Assembly: GCF_901000735.1 (NCBI RefSeq)
Contig: NC_081542.1
Coordinates: 26,551,093-26,615,092, forward strand
From: Corylus avellana
Taxonomy: Eukaryota > Streptophyta > Magnoliopsida > Fagales > Betulaceae
Reading direction: 5' to 3'
Length of the DNA stretch: 64,000 bases
Positions 12,337 to 24,048 of the stretch are shown here, one piece after another. A program made the position numbers and the translations under genes. How positions within the stretch are numbered: the stretch's first letter is position 1; the number at the start of each line of letters is the position of its first letter. The notes beneath the pieces are model-generated. The model saw only the letters and a list, made by a program, of their open reading frames with translations. It had not been told where the DNA came from and ran no database searches.

Positions 12337-12957
12337 GGACTTAATTACCGAAGTGCTGAACAAGAATAGCCATGTGTAAAATTGTAGTTTTATCACTCCT
12401 CTGAAGGAAGGGTTGCTGATTTTCTTTATCATAACTGCCAATTTGTTTTTCAAGAAATCCGATCACATCCATTTTACCATGACGGACTGCCCGGAAAAGC
12501 GCCGTCTCTCCGAGGTGGATGCGCATGCATAGCAGTCCCGGAGCTTTCTCCAACACCTTCTTCGCCACCGCGAGTGACTGGCTGGAATTGGACGTGGCGG
12601 CGTCGTGGAGGAGAGTGTTTCCCTGGAGGTTTTGCAGGGTCATTTTGTCGAGGTGGCAGGCTGGCAAGGCTCTAGAAGGCTGAGCACCAAGTCGGATTGG
12701 TTGGAGTAGGTGGCGGCTTGGAGCACTGTGTCGTCGTGTATTGTCAATATGTGCAATCCTTGCTCCTCCACATTTTCACAGAGCTCTTTCACCTTCTCTG
12801 CGTCTTCTTTCAGCAAAGCGTCATACAGCTTCGCGTTTAAGCTATGCTTTTTAACATCCTTCTCTCCCTTTGGACACATCGCTAGCAGAGAAGAATAAGC
12901 TTCAATATGCATGGGACTTGCGTGTAGGTTTCTTGAACCACCTATATATATAGATTA

Positions 12958-13110
12958 TAGGTTTTTTTTTTTTAGTCAATAATGAGAAAATGGTTACAAA
13001 GACAGTACAATTGAAACGGGATGGGCTACCCCAACAATAAAACCTAAATGGAAAAGCAATACAAAGAATAAAACAAACGGTATATAGAGTAAAGTTGGAA
13101 GCAAATTAAG
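12958..13110 (-). mobile_element. Antisense retroposon tail (poly-T start)
   Basis: A T-run at 12963-12973 followed by 'agtcaataatgagaaaatgg' looks like the 3' end of a poly(A) retroposon (LINE or SINE) in minus orientation. Too short to classify. Confidence 0.3.
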
Positions 13111-13129
13111 AGACCCTGGCAGCTTACCA

Positions 13130-13440
13130 TCAAAGGTGGTGAATCAATGACACAAGGAAATTTTCAAATGGTAGGGTATGTATTAGGACATGAGTTCGAA
13201 TCTCCGCAATAGAGAATCCTCACATATGTCTTATTAGTATTAGCCGCCTTTGATTCCCATTGATATCCTAGTGGGACTGAGTTAGGCTATATGGCTTAGT
13301 CGAACTTGAGGGAGCGCCTACGGTCCCCAGAGGGTAGGTACTATTATGGTCACATCTAAGTAGGATAGTCACAATTGGTCTCCCTAACCTACCAATTTTA
13401 AATAGAAAATAAAAAAATAAAAAAAATAATAAAAAGACCA
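13130..13440 (+). mobile_element. SINE-like element with Pol III B-box
   Basis: The word 'gagttcgaatctccg' at about 13192-13206 matches the tRNA-type B box, and the unit ends in an A-rich tail (13401-13437). This is the layout of a tRNA-derived plant SINE. The A box and target duplication were not clear. Confidence 0.5.
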
Positions 13441-13477
13441 TCGCAGCTTGTTGTAGATGATGCCTGTTAGGCTACCA

Positions 13478-13707
13478 AAGTTGAAGGCTATGTTTGGCAA
13501 TGACTTGTTACTGTAGCAATGGCCTGTAGTTGGAAGTGATAGTGTGAGAAAAAATGAAAAAAAAAAAAAAATTATAGTAATCTTTTGATTTGAATTAATA
13601 ATAGTAAAAAATGATTAATGTAATGTAAAAATTAAAAATGTTAGAAGTTTAATTATATATGATGAATAGTAAATGGCTTTGGTTTGGCCATTGCCAAACA
13701 CGCCCCA
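13478..13707. mobile_element. MITE with 'ggctatgtttggcaatg' termini
   Basis: The left end 'gctatgtttggcaatgac' is inverted at the right end as 'ccattgccaaacacgcccc'; the interior is AT-rich with an A-run. A related terminus occurs at 22680 and 23335. Superfamily not assigned because the flanking duplication is not clear. Confidence 0.55.
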
Positions 13708-13709
13708 AA

Positions 13710-14750
13710 TGATGGTGTAAGACGGGCTACAAACGTCTCCTTGGGTGTCACGTATCGTTGCCAAAAAAAAAAAAAGACCTGATTCCACGTACAATATTGC
13801 TGTAGATGATGCTCGATTATCAAATAAAGGCCGGTACCCTCTGTGATCTATCTGTGTCTTACACCATGGTTTGAACTTTGAAGGTGATGGACGCATCGTT
13901 TCAATGGCAGCTTGGATTCAGAAGAAATTGGAATTAGATCCTCTCATAGCACATTTAACTAATAAATTTTGAACCATTAATTAATATGAGCATCAGAAAA
14001 AGGGTCATTGGCAACTCATCAGATGCTCATTGTATGTTATAATATTCACTATAACTTTATTCTAGGACTTTTAAAAAGGAATCACTTCTCCATGTGGGAT
14101 GTTTAATCTCTTTCATCAGCTCTCTTGTTCGATCTACTTCCCTTTGTCCTTTGTGTTTGCTTTTCTTGTTCTGTTTCTTTCAAATTTGGGAGTTTATATA
14201 GTTTGTGTCCGTTTGAGGGGGAGGGTTGTTTTCTTTGTTTTTCCTGTAAATTTGTTTTATATCTGTATTGTCAGGTTTTAGAATTGGGTCATATTTATTT
14301 AGTATTTAAATAATTTTAAAACCATTAGTGTTTGGTGTGAAAATGAAGTGTTTTAGAGGGTTCTATGTGTTTCTATCAGGAAGGTGTCACCAGGGTCGTC
14401 CAAAATGAATGTAGCTAAACCATAGGCGAGCCATGAGGCACCATATGTGATACAAAATGAAACCGCTGTTAGTAAAGATATAGTAGTTAAACCACAATGA
14501 GTAATTCGTGTTTAACCCTAAATTTTTTAATGAAAACATATTTAAGTACTTTAAACTATATAATGCAATTCTCTTCCTAATATGATAGATATCGCTTGCA
14601 CTATTATTTTTGTGAGTTTTAATATAGATATATTTGTGTTTTTGTGTACGTGAGTATGTTTATGTATATGCATAGATACTTGCATAGCGGATAATGAATT
14701 TATATACACACTATAGATATATGGATTGTTTAAGATTCAAGTTAATTTAT
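13710..14750. other. Intergenic, no gene seen
   Basis: About 1 kb of mixed sequence. The T-rich stretch 14100-14300 resembles a leader or retroposon 3' end, but no coding frame stands out. Confidence 0.35.
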
Positions 14751-14754
14751 GGGA

Positions 14755-14945
14755 AAACTTCATAAAATTCCCTTGAACTTTCACTCGATTTGACATTACT
14801 TCCCAATGTTAAGAAACTCTCAATTTATAGTATTGAACTTTCAAATGTTTGCAATGTACTTATCTACTAAGACTTTCGTTAAATCATATCGAAATTTCCA
14901 AAATACATCTTTTTTTATTATAAAAATAAAATAAAATATTGCAAA
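14755..14945. mobile_element. Single arm of a foldback (MULE-type) element
   Basis: 'GGGAAAACTTCATAAAATTCC' followed by 'cttgaactttcactcgatttgacattacttccc' matches the arm of the 9810 and 33540 elements. The opposite arm is missing, so this is a broken copy. Confidence 0.45.
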
Positions 14946-15356
14946 GATTCAGACCCTATACCACAGTCGAGGGTGCATGGCTCTAGCCACCCTTACTTTT
15001 TCAGATTTTTTTAATGTTTATTTATTTTTTTTTTTTAATGAGGTATAGAGACATGTGCCCATTTTTTAAAGGCATTGGTGTGGATTTCTATCAAATTTTG
15101 AACAAAAGTTGGACGAAAGTACCATGTCTGTTTTTAGCTATAAGCGAGGTAGCATCTACGATACAAATTAAAACCTAAGTTGAAAAAAATAAAGTCGTTA
15201 AGCACATGGGGTCAAACATATTTAACCCCTCTTTTTTTTCCAACTTTATAATGAAAACATGTTAAGTATTTAAAAAGATAAAATGAATTATCTTCGTAAT
15301 TTAATATACACAACTTGAGTTATTATAATTATGAGTTTTGACATAAATATATGTAT

Positions 15357-15480
15357 ATGAGTGGGATAACTCAATCGGCTGGGGACTACGCCTTATAAAG
15401 CGAAAATTACTAGTTCGAATCTCATTTTCGTGTGAAAATTACATACGCCTTATGTGTGTGTATATATATGTATATATAAT
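15357..15480 (+). mobile_element. tRNA-derived SINE, short
   Basis: A-box-like 'ataactcaatcggctgggg' at about 15366 and B-box-like 'agttcgaatctc' at about 15411, about 45 bp apart as in a tRNA promoter, followed by a TG/TA tail. The 5' half recurs at 27612-27650 ('agcttaatcgactggggac'). Confidence 0.65.
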
Positions 15481-15646
15481 TTGATTATTTAAATATAAAT
15501 TTTAACAATAATTAAAAATTACTAATAATCAATATAAAATATTGATTGTTTGGTGCATATGTGTTCTGTTTAATATGCTAGTTAATATTTGTGTACAACT
15601 ATTACTTGAACCTTCTAGGCTACCGGTGTGAACTACAATATATTTT

Positions 15647-15990
15647 AGGAAAAAATACATTTTATCCCCCTAAACTATTCATCTATTTGCACTTTTAACC
15701 TCAATGTTTAAAAAGTGACACTTTACTCCCCTCAAAGTATATGACATTGACATTTGACCCTCCTGAAGTATTTTGAATTGACAATTTACCCCTGGAGTTG
15801 ACACTATACCCCCCAAAACTTAGTTACTTTGGAGGGTAAAGTGTCAGCTTAAAATATTTTAGGGAGTAAAATGTACTTCATGGGGTCAAGTATCAATGTC
15901 AAATACTTTGGGGGTAAAATGTCACATTTTAAATACTGTGGTTAAAAGTGCAAATGATTGAATAGTTTAGTGGTGAAGTGTATAGAGTAG
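15647..15990. mobile_element. Foldback element
   Basis: The left half ('atcccccctaaactattcatctatttgcacttttaacc', then 'agtgacactttactcccc') is inverted in the right half ('gtaaaatgtcacattttaaatac', 'gttaaaagtgcaaatgattgaatagttta'). Same design as the MULE-type foldbacks. Target duplication not found. Confidence 0.6.
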
Positions 15991-16145
15991 ATTCTCTTGT
16001 TAAGGGAAAAAGAAAAAGTGGATTATGAAGATATTGGTGTGAAGGATAAGTCGAGGAGCAAAGCGAAAGGCCTCAATATTGACTAAATGATTAAACTTAT
16101 TCTTTTTATCAGTTTAAACTTTTGTGATAAATAGTAATTTAACAT

Positions 16146-16157
16146 GGTATCAGAGCA
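16146..16157 (+). other. Initiator-tRNA-Met primer-binding-site-like word
   Basis: TGGTATCAGAGC is the usual primer-binding site of plant LTR retrotransposons. Antisense relatives lie near 34830 and 57265. All sit in similar 'ttaaac...aatagtaatttaac' contexts, so they are probably remnants of one small retroelement family rather than of autonomous elements. Confidence 0.45.
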
Positions 16158-16272
16158 AAATATTATAAGTTTGAATTTTGTCTCCGTCAATTCACTATTA
16201 ATTTTAGTTAAATATTCAACGTATTGAGCATCACATATTAAATTTACCCATTTGTATTGGTCATTTTCTCTT

Positions 16273-16453
16273 GGGATATGCTATAGTGTAATAAAAAAAC
16301 AATGTTTAGCCCATAAAAGTCTTAGGTGGCAAAAAGTCACAGGCTCCATCAGTAGGTGGGGTCACAACAATTACGAATGGGGCTTGTAGCCTTTTGCTAC
16401 CTAAGACTTTTATGGGCAAAAAATGGTTCTTTTATTGCACCACAACATTTCTC
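16273..16453. mobile_element. MITE, MULE type, with 9-bp target duplication
   Basis: 181 bp, ends GGGATATGCTATAGTG and CATTTCTC (reverse GAGAAATGTTGTGGTG), inner arms 'cccataaaagtcttaggtgg' and 'ctacctaagacttttatggg'. Perfect 9-bp direct repeats TTTTCTCTT at 16264-16272 and 16454-16462. It lies about 400 bp upstream of the ALIS leader. Confidence 0.8.
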
Positions 16454-16859
16454 TTTTCTCTTATTGGTATGATATTTTCAAGAATTTCTTGACAATTGGT
16501 GAGTCTAGATTGGTATGATATTTTCAAGAATGTCGTGATAATATGTTTTAGGGGAAAATACACTTTACCCCCCTAAACTTTCAAATTGTTGCAATTCGAC
16601 AATTCTGACTTTTTTTTTTTCCCCTATGTTTTAAAAACTGAAAGTATAATTTTCTCTAAACATTAACATAATTTAAAATAAAAATATTTTTCAAAATGTA
16701 AAAAACTTTTTCAAATTTAAACTCTACTTTTCAAAACATTAAAAAACATGAATGGTGAACTTATTTTATCCAATTTAATTTTACTAATTTTGGTGCCCAT
16801 TAGTATTTAAAAAAAAAAAAAAAAAAAAAAACTAGCAACCTCCCCAAGCAAAGAATAAA

Positions 16860-16987
16860 GCAAAACTTCCAAATTTTCCATCACCCCCAAGCAACCCCAT
16901 ATTCCCTCCAGTTTCTTAACTTGTCGTCTTCACGTCTCCCGCCTCTGAAATTCAATTCCCCATTTCTGATCGCCACAAAGTCATCAG
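16860..16987 (+). other. Probable 5' UTR exon of the ALIS gene
   Basis: GC-richer, CT-rich leader after a long A-run, ending CATCAG|GTATTC, a good splice donor. The next exon begins at 17231 after 'gtctgtgcag' and contains the start codon at 17255. The transcription start is not fixed. Confidence 0.5.
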
Positions 16988-17254
16988 GTATTCCTTCTAC
17001 TCTCGTCTCTCGCTAACGCTGTTTGGTTGCTGAGAAAATGCAAGGAAAACCAAAAGCATATACCCATTCGCACTGTTTCTGCGATGGGAGAAAACGAAAT
17101 CTTTCGAATTTTAGCCCTTGATACGAGAAAGCTTTGGTTCTGATGCAATGTGTGAGAACATTCTCAATTCTGGTGTGATTTTTTACCATTGGAACTTAAG
17201 GACTGACTTCTAAAGGTTTGGTCTGTGCAGTGGCATTGCTGAGAGTTAGAATTG

Positions 17255-20200
17255 ATGGAAATGGAAAGAGCGAGTACCTCAGCAGCTCCAGTAAGACCCC
17301 GAGAGGTTCCAATAGAAGGCAAATCTAATGGTATAACAAAATCATGTCATTGTTTTTTGATTTGAAGGTTTATTAGGGTTTGCGTGTGTGTTTGTGTGTG
17401 TTTAATCATTCTGTTGTAGAGATTGGGAAAGTAAGTTGAGCTGAGTAATCAAATGCACTTGTTTACTGGTTATTGAAGTGGTAAAATAGTTGTACATTAA
17501 ATCAATGGACTTTATGATGTGTTAGTTGGCTAAGTCAGGACTAGGAGAGGATTATTGTGTTGTTTTTTGTCATCAACCGTTGTGGGGAACATTAAATACT
17601 ATGCATTAGACTATTATCTGATTCTGTGAAAATCCATAAAATCATTTGACATATTAGACAGGAATTGTATCTATATTTTACTTATGGTCCTTAAAGATGA
17701 ATAATCATCATATTTGAGTTGCCAATTTGTTATTCTAAGCGGTTCAGCTTGGGGTTTGGTGAGAAACACATTCTTAAGGGTATTGAGATTTTTAAACTAA
17801 GGTTAAGAGATTAAGATAAATGGTTAATATGCTCGAGAAGAAGGTCCATACAGCTGCTTTTAGATGTTGTTTATCTCAGTCACTTTAGATCTTGCTCATG
17901 TGAATTATCTATCACTGTTAGTTTTTTAACCTTCAGAGCTCCTGGAAACTTCCAGAAAAAAAGTTTTGTGAGTATGGTTCTGCACATGCTTCTAGCAAGC
18001 ACATGTTTTGCCTCATTTTCTTATTTGTTCACTTTACACCCAAAAATGTTTTTCTACCCATCTTGACTTCTATGACATGATTCTTCACTTACTCTCTCAC
18101 ATCTGGGCAACCACATGTGTGAATAAAATGTGACTAATGTTGTACTATGTTCTTCTGCATCATTTAGCATATGCTTCAGATATTAGGGATCACTCAATTT
18201 TATTGGAATTAAGTATTGAATCAGCAATCTGTATGATTCTGGCAGCCATCTATCTCAACCTTGCTTGGAAGGATGTCAGATCACTTTATCCCACAGAGAC
18301 ACTGATTAGTTCTAATATGTTAAGGGGATTTATTGTTGTTCCATTGCATTGCACTGCCAATTTTTTTTATCGACTTTGACTCTGTAATATGGAATAAATC
18401 TATGCACCATTAGCTGAGGTGTTTTTTTTTTTTCGTCCTTTATTTTATTAGTTTCTTTTGCAGTTTGGATGTAATCTTCTGAGAAAATGCCAGTTGGCAC
18501 ATATCGACTATTTGTTAAGACATGACATATTTGCACTTAACTTTCTTTGTCTAGATTAATTTATAAAATTCCTAATCCAGTGCTTTTGCAGTGTTTCATC
18601 AGTTTAAACAGCAGCAACTCCCAGCTTGTAAACCTATCCTAACACCAGCATGGGTACCTTCTCAATGACTAGTATTTATATCTGAATCTTCCATAATCCA
18701 CCATTCATCTTTATTTTTGTACTTTGTGGTGTTCACTTTATATTCTTCAGGTCATCACTACGTATCTATTTATGGGTGCTTTTTTCATTCCTGTTGGACT
18801 TGTTACTGTTCGTTCTTCGAGAAGTGTAAGTATTTAAGTTGCTTGAACCTTTTCAAATTGCTGCCCACGCGTTCTTTTTCTCTTCAAAGGCTTGCAGTCA
18901 TATAGAGCATGGATCTGTAAATGATTATTTATTTGACATTTGATTTCTAGGTTGTTGAACTTGTGGACCGGTATGATATTAAATGTGTACCAGATGCATT
19001 TAAAAGCGATAAGCTACGATATATCAAAGATAGCTCAATTCCCAAAAATTGTTCTCTCTTCTTAAAGGTGATACTTCCTTTTCTTTTCTTTTTTTTTTTT
19101 TTTTTTTTTGGGTGTTCTCCACATATTCAATGACAATTCCTGTGACTTGTTGATTTTATGAGATTCATACAGCTTTCAAGGATTTCATATTGCAAACTTC
19201 GCCAATACTCATTCTTAATTCTGATGATGATTTCTCCTTTACTGAAATGTACAGCCTTCATAGATTTAGCAGTCCACAATTTAGTGTCGTAAACCTACCA
19301 AGAATCCCAACATATTGCCGATGAAAACATTCATATTAAAATCAAGTGGTTTGGATTAAGCACATAGTATAGTTCATTTCCCAAAACAAGTAGAAGAGCA
19401 AACAAAAGAAAAAAAGAAAGAAAAAAGATCAGTTAGGACAGTTTTAATGGGTGGAGTAATGTGCTCCCTCTTGTCCAAAAGCATAAATACTTTTTCTTAC
19501 AATAGAAGAAGAAGAGCTGGTAGATGGACTTTCTATAATTGAGCAAATCTAGAAAGAGATATTTTTAGGAGGAATTTCTGACGCGCTTTTAGACTAGATT
19601 CAATGGCTCTTGAATCCAATTCAATTCTGTTGTGTTCTTTTCATAAGTGTAAATAATAACAAATTTTTTGGATACGCCTCTATAATGCATTCATTTGCTT
19701 TATGTAATTTCACCAGTCTCTTTGATGCTATCTTATTATCATCTTCCCTTGATTAAATGTGTTATGTTTTATATGTATACTTGTTCTAAAACTTTGTTAA
19801 GAAAGGTGAACTAGTCGAATATAGATCTTATCAACTTTGTACAGTAATACACTCAAAAGGGAAAAGAACACAAGCTAAACACTGTAGCTAGCTGCTAAAT
19901 ACTGCTACCTTAAGTTACTTAACCTGATCCAGATTGCATCACCATTGGAGTTCTATCTTACCTCGTGAAGCTTCGGTCTGAAAATTGTTTTGGAGGAGTT
20001 AGCGCATAGAGGTCCTAGATGTATGGAGGTCCATCTGCACCACCAACATTCTACTCAATATCCTTGTACGAGTCCACAATCACTACACGAGATGAACCTT
20101 GGTTTTGTGAATTGGAGTTGGCCTTAGGTGTAATAGGACTCCTAGTTACTGTATGCAATCGATATAGGTTCTTTTTAACACACCATATCTATGAAACTAT

Positions 20201-23200
20201 TTGCACTTGTTTCTTCAGCTAGTTCTAAGGTGGATACATTATACATAATTAGCTTTGAATGAACCTGTTTAGTAGTTATCTTTAGAAGTCCCTATTTTCG
20301 AAGACTTTTGCTTAAAATATGAAGTCCCACTATTTGAAGAGGACATCAGATGACTCAAAGTCTACAGATGTTCTTAGCTGCTTCCTTATGTTTAGTCTCA
20401 AGTGAATGCAAACAATCCTTGCATAATATTTGACCATGTAAGAAATTAATGGGTAACCAATCCACAAGCTTATAGGCTTCTAGTTTTAATTAAAACAAAT
20501 TTTTGGTTGTTCTCCTGTCTTTCCTGATTTGAGTTTATTTCAAAGACATTTGACAAGTCTTAAATTGATCTGCCATGATCTTTGTTAGTTTATTTCTTTC
20601 CCCCACCTTTCACCCTTAAGGCTTTGTAATTTTAAGTTGAAGCTTTGTTGATCTATGGAAATGAAATATTTTGGAGGGAGTGAAAGGAAATCAACTAAGG
20701 TATCTAACTTCTGGCTTAGGCTCAGAAATTCTGGTGGAGCGAACTCATGTTTACTTAGCCTTTACTAAAATTGCACTTTTGAGTCTATCCCTTATTGTAG
20801 AGGCTTTAAACTGTACATATATTGTGCACTTTTCTATGTGTCTAGTTTTTTTGTCTATGACAAGACATTTTATTGGATAGATATATGATGCATGATATTC
20901 GTGTCTTTCTTATATAGGAACAGGAAAGGGAGATAATTAGGTTTACAGTGGTGGCCTCGACATAAAGCAATAAGGGCCAATATGGGATTTAATATAGAAT
21001 ACGCAAAAGCTCACATAAATTAAAGAGAGATAAGAAGAAATCCAAAGAGAAGAAAAAGCGGAATCGATGCAGTTATGCCTTTGATATACCAAAATACTGA
21101 AAAAAAAACTAGGCCCTTTCTCCATGCGTGCACCAGGGTTGGTATTGTCTCCCTAGCGCATTAATGGCATTGGCTAGGTCGGTGGCCTTCGAGCCCATTC
21201 CCTGGGTTTTGAGTTTTGATTCAGGAATTTTGTGCCTTTTCTCTCTTTTAGCTGGGGATATCTTGTGCCATTTGGCTATGTGCATGAGAGAGGCATGATA
21301 GAGAGTTGTGGTGGACCCAAAATTTGGCAGCTCGTGGGGTGGTTGGTGTTCTAATGAGCTTGTTGGTTCGTATGGGGTGGGGGTTTGGAAGAATATCAAG
21401 AGAGGTTGGGGGATATTGTTAAGTCATACTAGGTTTGAGGTGGGAGATGGCGTCAATGTTAGATTCTAGCATGATCTGAGTTGTGGGGACAAGGCCCTTA
21501 AGGAAACCTTTCCAAATTTATATGGCATTGCCTGTGTACAAGATGCTTCAGTAGTGGCTCACTTGGAGTTTTCTAGTGATTCAATTCAGTGGAACGTAAT
21601 CCTTGTTAGAACAGCTCATGATTTGGAGGTAGATGTCTTTGTTCCATTCCATAAAAAGGGTTTTTCGCTATTAGCTCCTTCTACAGTGTCCTTGCTTGTA
21701 ACGATAGCACTCCTTTCCCTTGGAAGAGTATTTGCAGGACTAAGTTTCCCTTGAGGGCAGCCTTTTTTGCTTGTTTGGTGGTTTTAGGAAAGATCCTTAC
21801 TATGGGCGATTTTAGGAAGCGGCATGTCATTGTGAATGATAGGTGTTGTATGTGCAAAAGGGATGGGAAGTCTGTGGACCATCTTCTCCTTAATTGTGAG
21901 GTTGCTGCGCCTTATGGAATGCCTTTTTCAGTCTTTTTGGGCAGTCTTGGGTGATGCCTAGTAGTGTAGCTGACTTATTTGCTTGCTAGTAGACTGATGG
22001 TACAACTCTGAGTGTTGTTGTGTCGAAGATGTTGCCTTCTTACCTCTTGTAGTGTCTTTGGAGAGAAAGAAATGATAGAACTGTGAGAGAATGTTGGCAG
22101 ACCTTGAATCCTTTTTCTTTTTTACTCTTTATACTTGGACGTCTATGTTTGTAGCTCCATGAGAGCTTAGTTTTCATAAGAAACTTCTCCTAACTAGGTG
22201 TTTCTCCTGTATACTCTCTGTGTAACGATTTTTTGTTTTTAATGATATTTCGATTACTTATCCAAAAAAATTTTATGCCATTTGGCAATAGAAGAATGGA
22301 GGCTTGTAGGATATGATAGTCTGGATCTTCGAAGTTCAAAATCTTTGACGAACTGCAATAAATTAATGAATTGCTTAAAATGAAAATCCTTTGGTTGATG
22401 TCACCCTGCATAATTTTCTACATGTGATAGAGCTTAGGAACATTACTTTGTTTACTTTATACACATTTGGAAATTCATAGAAATAGTGGAGCTTTTGGTC
22501 ATTGGATTTAAGCCATTACTTTTCACCTTTTTTTTTTGAATTTATTTATTTTTATCCTATTTTCTTTTATTATGTGTTTTTGAATTCCTTTGTAGGTGTA
22601 CAAACACATGAAAGCTCCAATTTACATCTACTATCAACTTGATAACTACTATCAGAACCACCGAAGGTGAGAGTTCTTTATTGTATGTTTGGTAAGTGTG
22701 TCAAAAAGTGTGTGCGTGTGTGTTTTTTTTTTGTGTGTGTGTGTTTGTGTGTTTTGATTTCAAAAGAGTTTTTGACGTGATGGAAAGTTGAGAAATATTT
22801 TCAGTGGGGTCCACATTTGAAAAGAGTTGTTTGTGGAGTTAGCAAAAGAAAATTGTTTGGTAAACTTCTAGTGTTTAGTGTTTTCAAAGAAACAAATACT
22901 ATAAATGTTTATTTTGAGAAACACATGCTTATTTTCTCAGGTCTGGAGTTTGACTTCTTTCTTAAAAAAATAAAATAATAATAATAATAATAATAATAAA
23001 ACGGCCACCCTAACAGGTTAGAGGTGGTCGTGTGCTGCCACCTCTGACCAAGATAGAGGTCGCCACTCCTCGATCTCCTCCCTTGGGCTCGGCCACCTCT
23101 CTATTTCTTTTAAGTAACAAGTTAGCTTCCACATCTGAAAAAATAAATGTGTTTTTTCGAAAATATACTTATAAGGTGTGGGGAGTTTTCTAAAAAGTGT

Positions 23201-24013
23201 GTTATGTTTTATTTTTTTAATATTGTTTTGTGTTGTGTGTGTTTTTAAAGTGTTTCGTTCGGTAACAATTTTCTGAAAAGTGTGTTTTTGTATTTGAGGA
23301 AAGAAAAAACTTGTTAAAAAGCTTACCAAACATAGCCTTAGTTTCTATTTCTAATGTAGTGATGAGTGCTATGCTTACTTTTGATTACCTGTGTACCTAT
23401 AATTGTCTCTTACCCTATTTACCCTTTAAAATTTCTCTTTTATTATTATTATATTGTTGTTGTTGTTGTTATTGTTATTATTTTAAATTCAGTTTGTTAT
23501 ATGGTTCTATGGTTTCATCCAGGGAACTGTGATGGAGTTTTTTGCTATTTTCTGGCTTTTTTTGTTTCATAACTGAAGTATTGTCACGTGGCTCCCTTTG
23601 GTTCAATAGAAAATGATGGAAAAAAAGAAATAAGTTGTAAATATGGGTACCTTCCCACATCTATCTATATGTACATTATACAATTATTTGAACTTCATTA
23701 ATTTTCATCAACATAAAAAAAAGTTTAAGAGCCTTGATTATTTTTAAACTTAAATTGGTTAAGATGGAAAATATATCTTGGAAATTCTTTTATAAATTTT
23801 TCTTTGCTTTACACTCCATGCCGAAACTTCTTATTTATGAATATTTTATGGTGAAATTTGGAGAAATTCATTCATTTCTTTGTGTTAGATTATTTTTTAT
23901 GCCTAAAATCTTTAGAAGAATTATGGGATTCTTTTTTGTTAGACCAAATGATAATTTGGAAATTTTCTACTGGTTGTAATCTCAACTGTGTGCTTTCAAG
24001 TTGGTGCCAACTC

Positions 24014-24048
<35 letters not shown>

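Larger units (their letters stand above)
8889..12912 (-). pseudogene. Ankyrin-repeat/PGG-domain membrane protein (ACD6/ITN1-like), two frameshifts
   Basis: Four coding exons on the minus strand: 12912-12349, 12122-11973, 10853-10336, 9571-8889, all with GT-AG introns and phases that join (for example HF|DLALHIA across the first intron). Exons 1-3 encode ankyrin repeats (GNTLLHDAATSN, GETALFRAVRHGKMDVI, GRNILHLAIKYRQLKIFELL). Exon 4 encodes the PGG domain (CSIVAVLIAIVAFAAAYTVP, the PGG triplet reading PRG) and about four membrane helices. Family members act at the plasma membrane or ER in defence and salt signalling. Two places need a missing base to stay in frame: about 12670-12668 (SLLE | LPACHLDKM) and about 9494-9491 (FFAA | NNKELRKAS). 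Both are single-base losses, so this is a pseudogene unless they are sequence errors; the rest of the frame is clean. A MULE-type MITE lies in intron 3 and a second MITE in intron 1. Confidence 0.85.

Noticed and set aside
15366..15422. A- and B-box words considered as a tRNA gene
   Set aside because: No cloverleaf can be folded: acceptor stem and anticodon arm are missing, and the tail is simple repeat, so it is a SINE.
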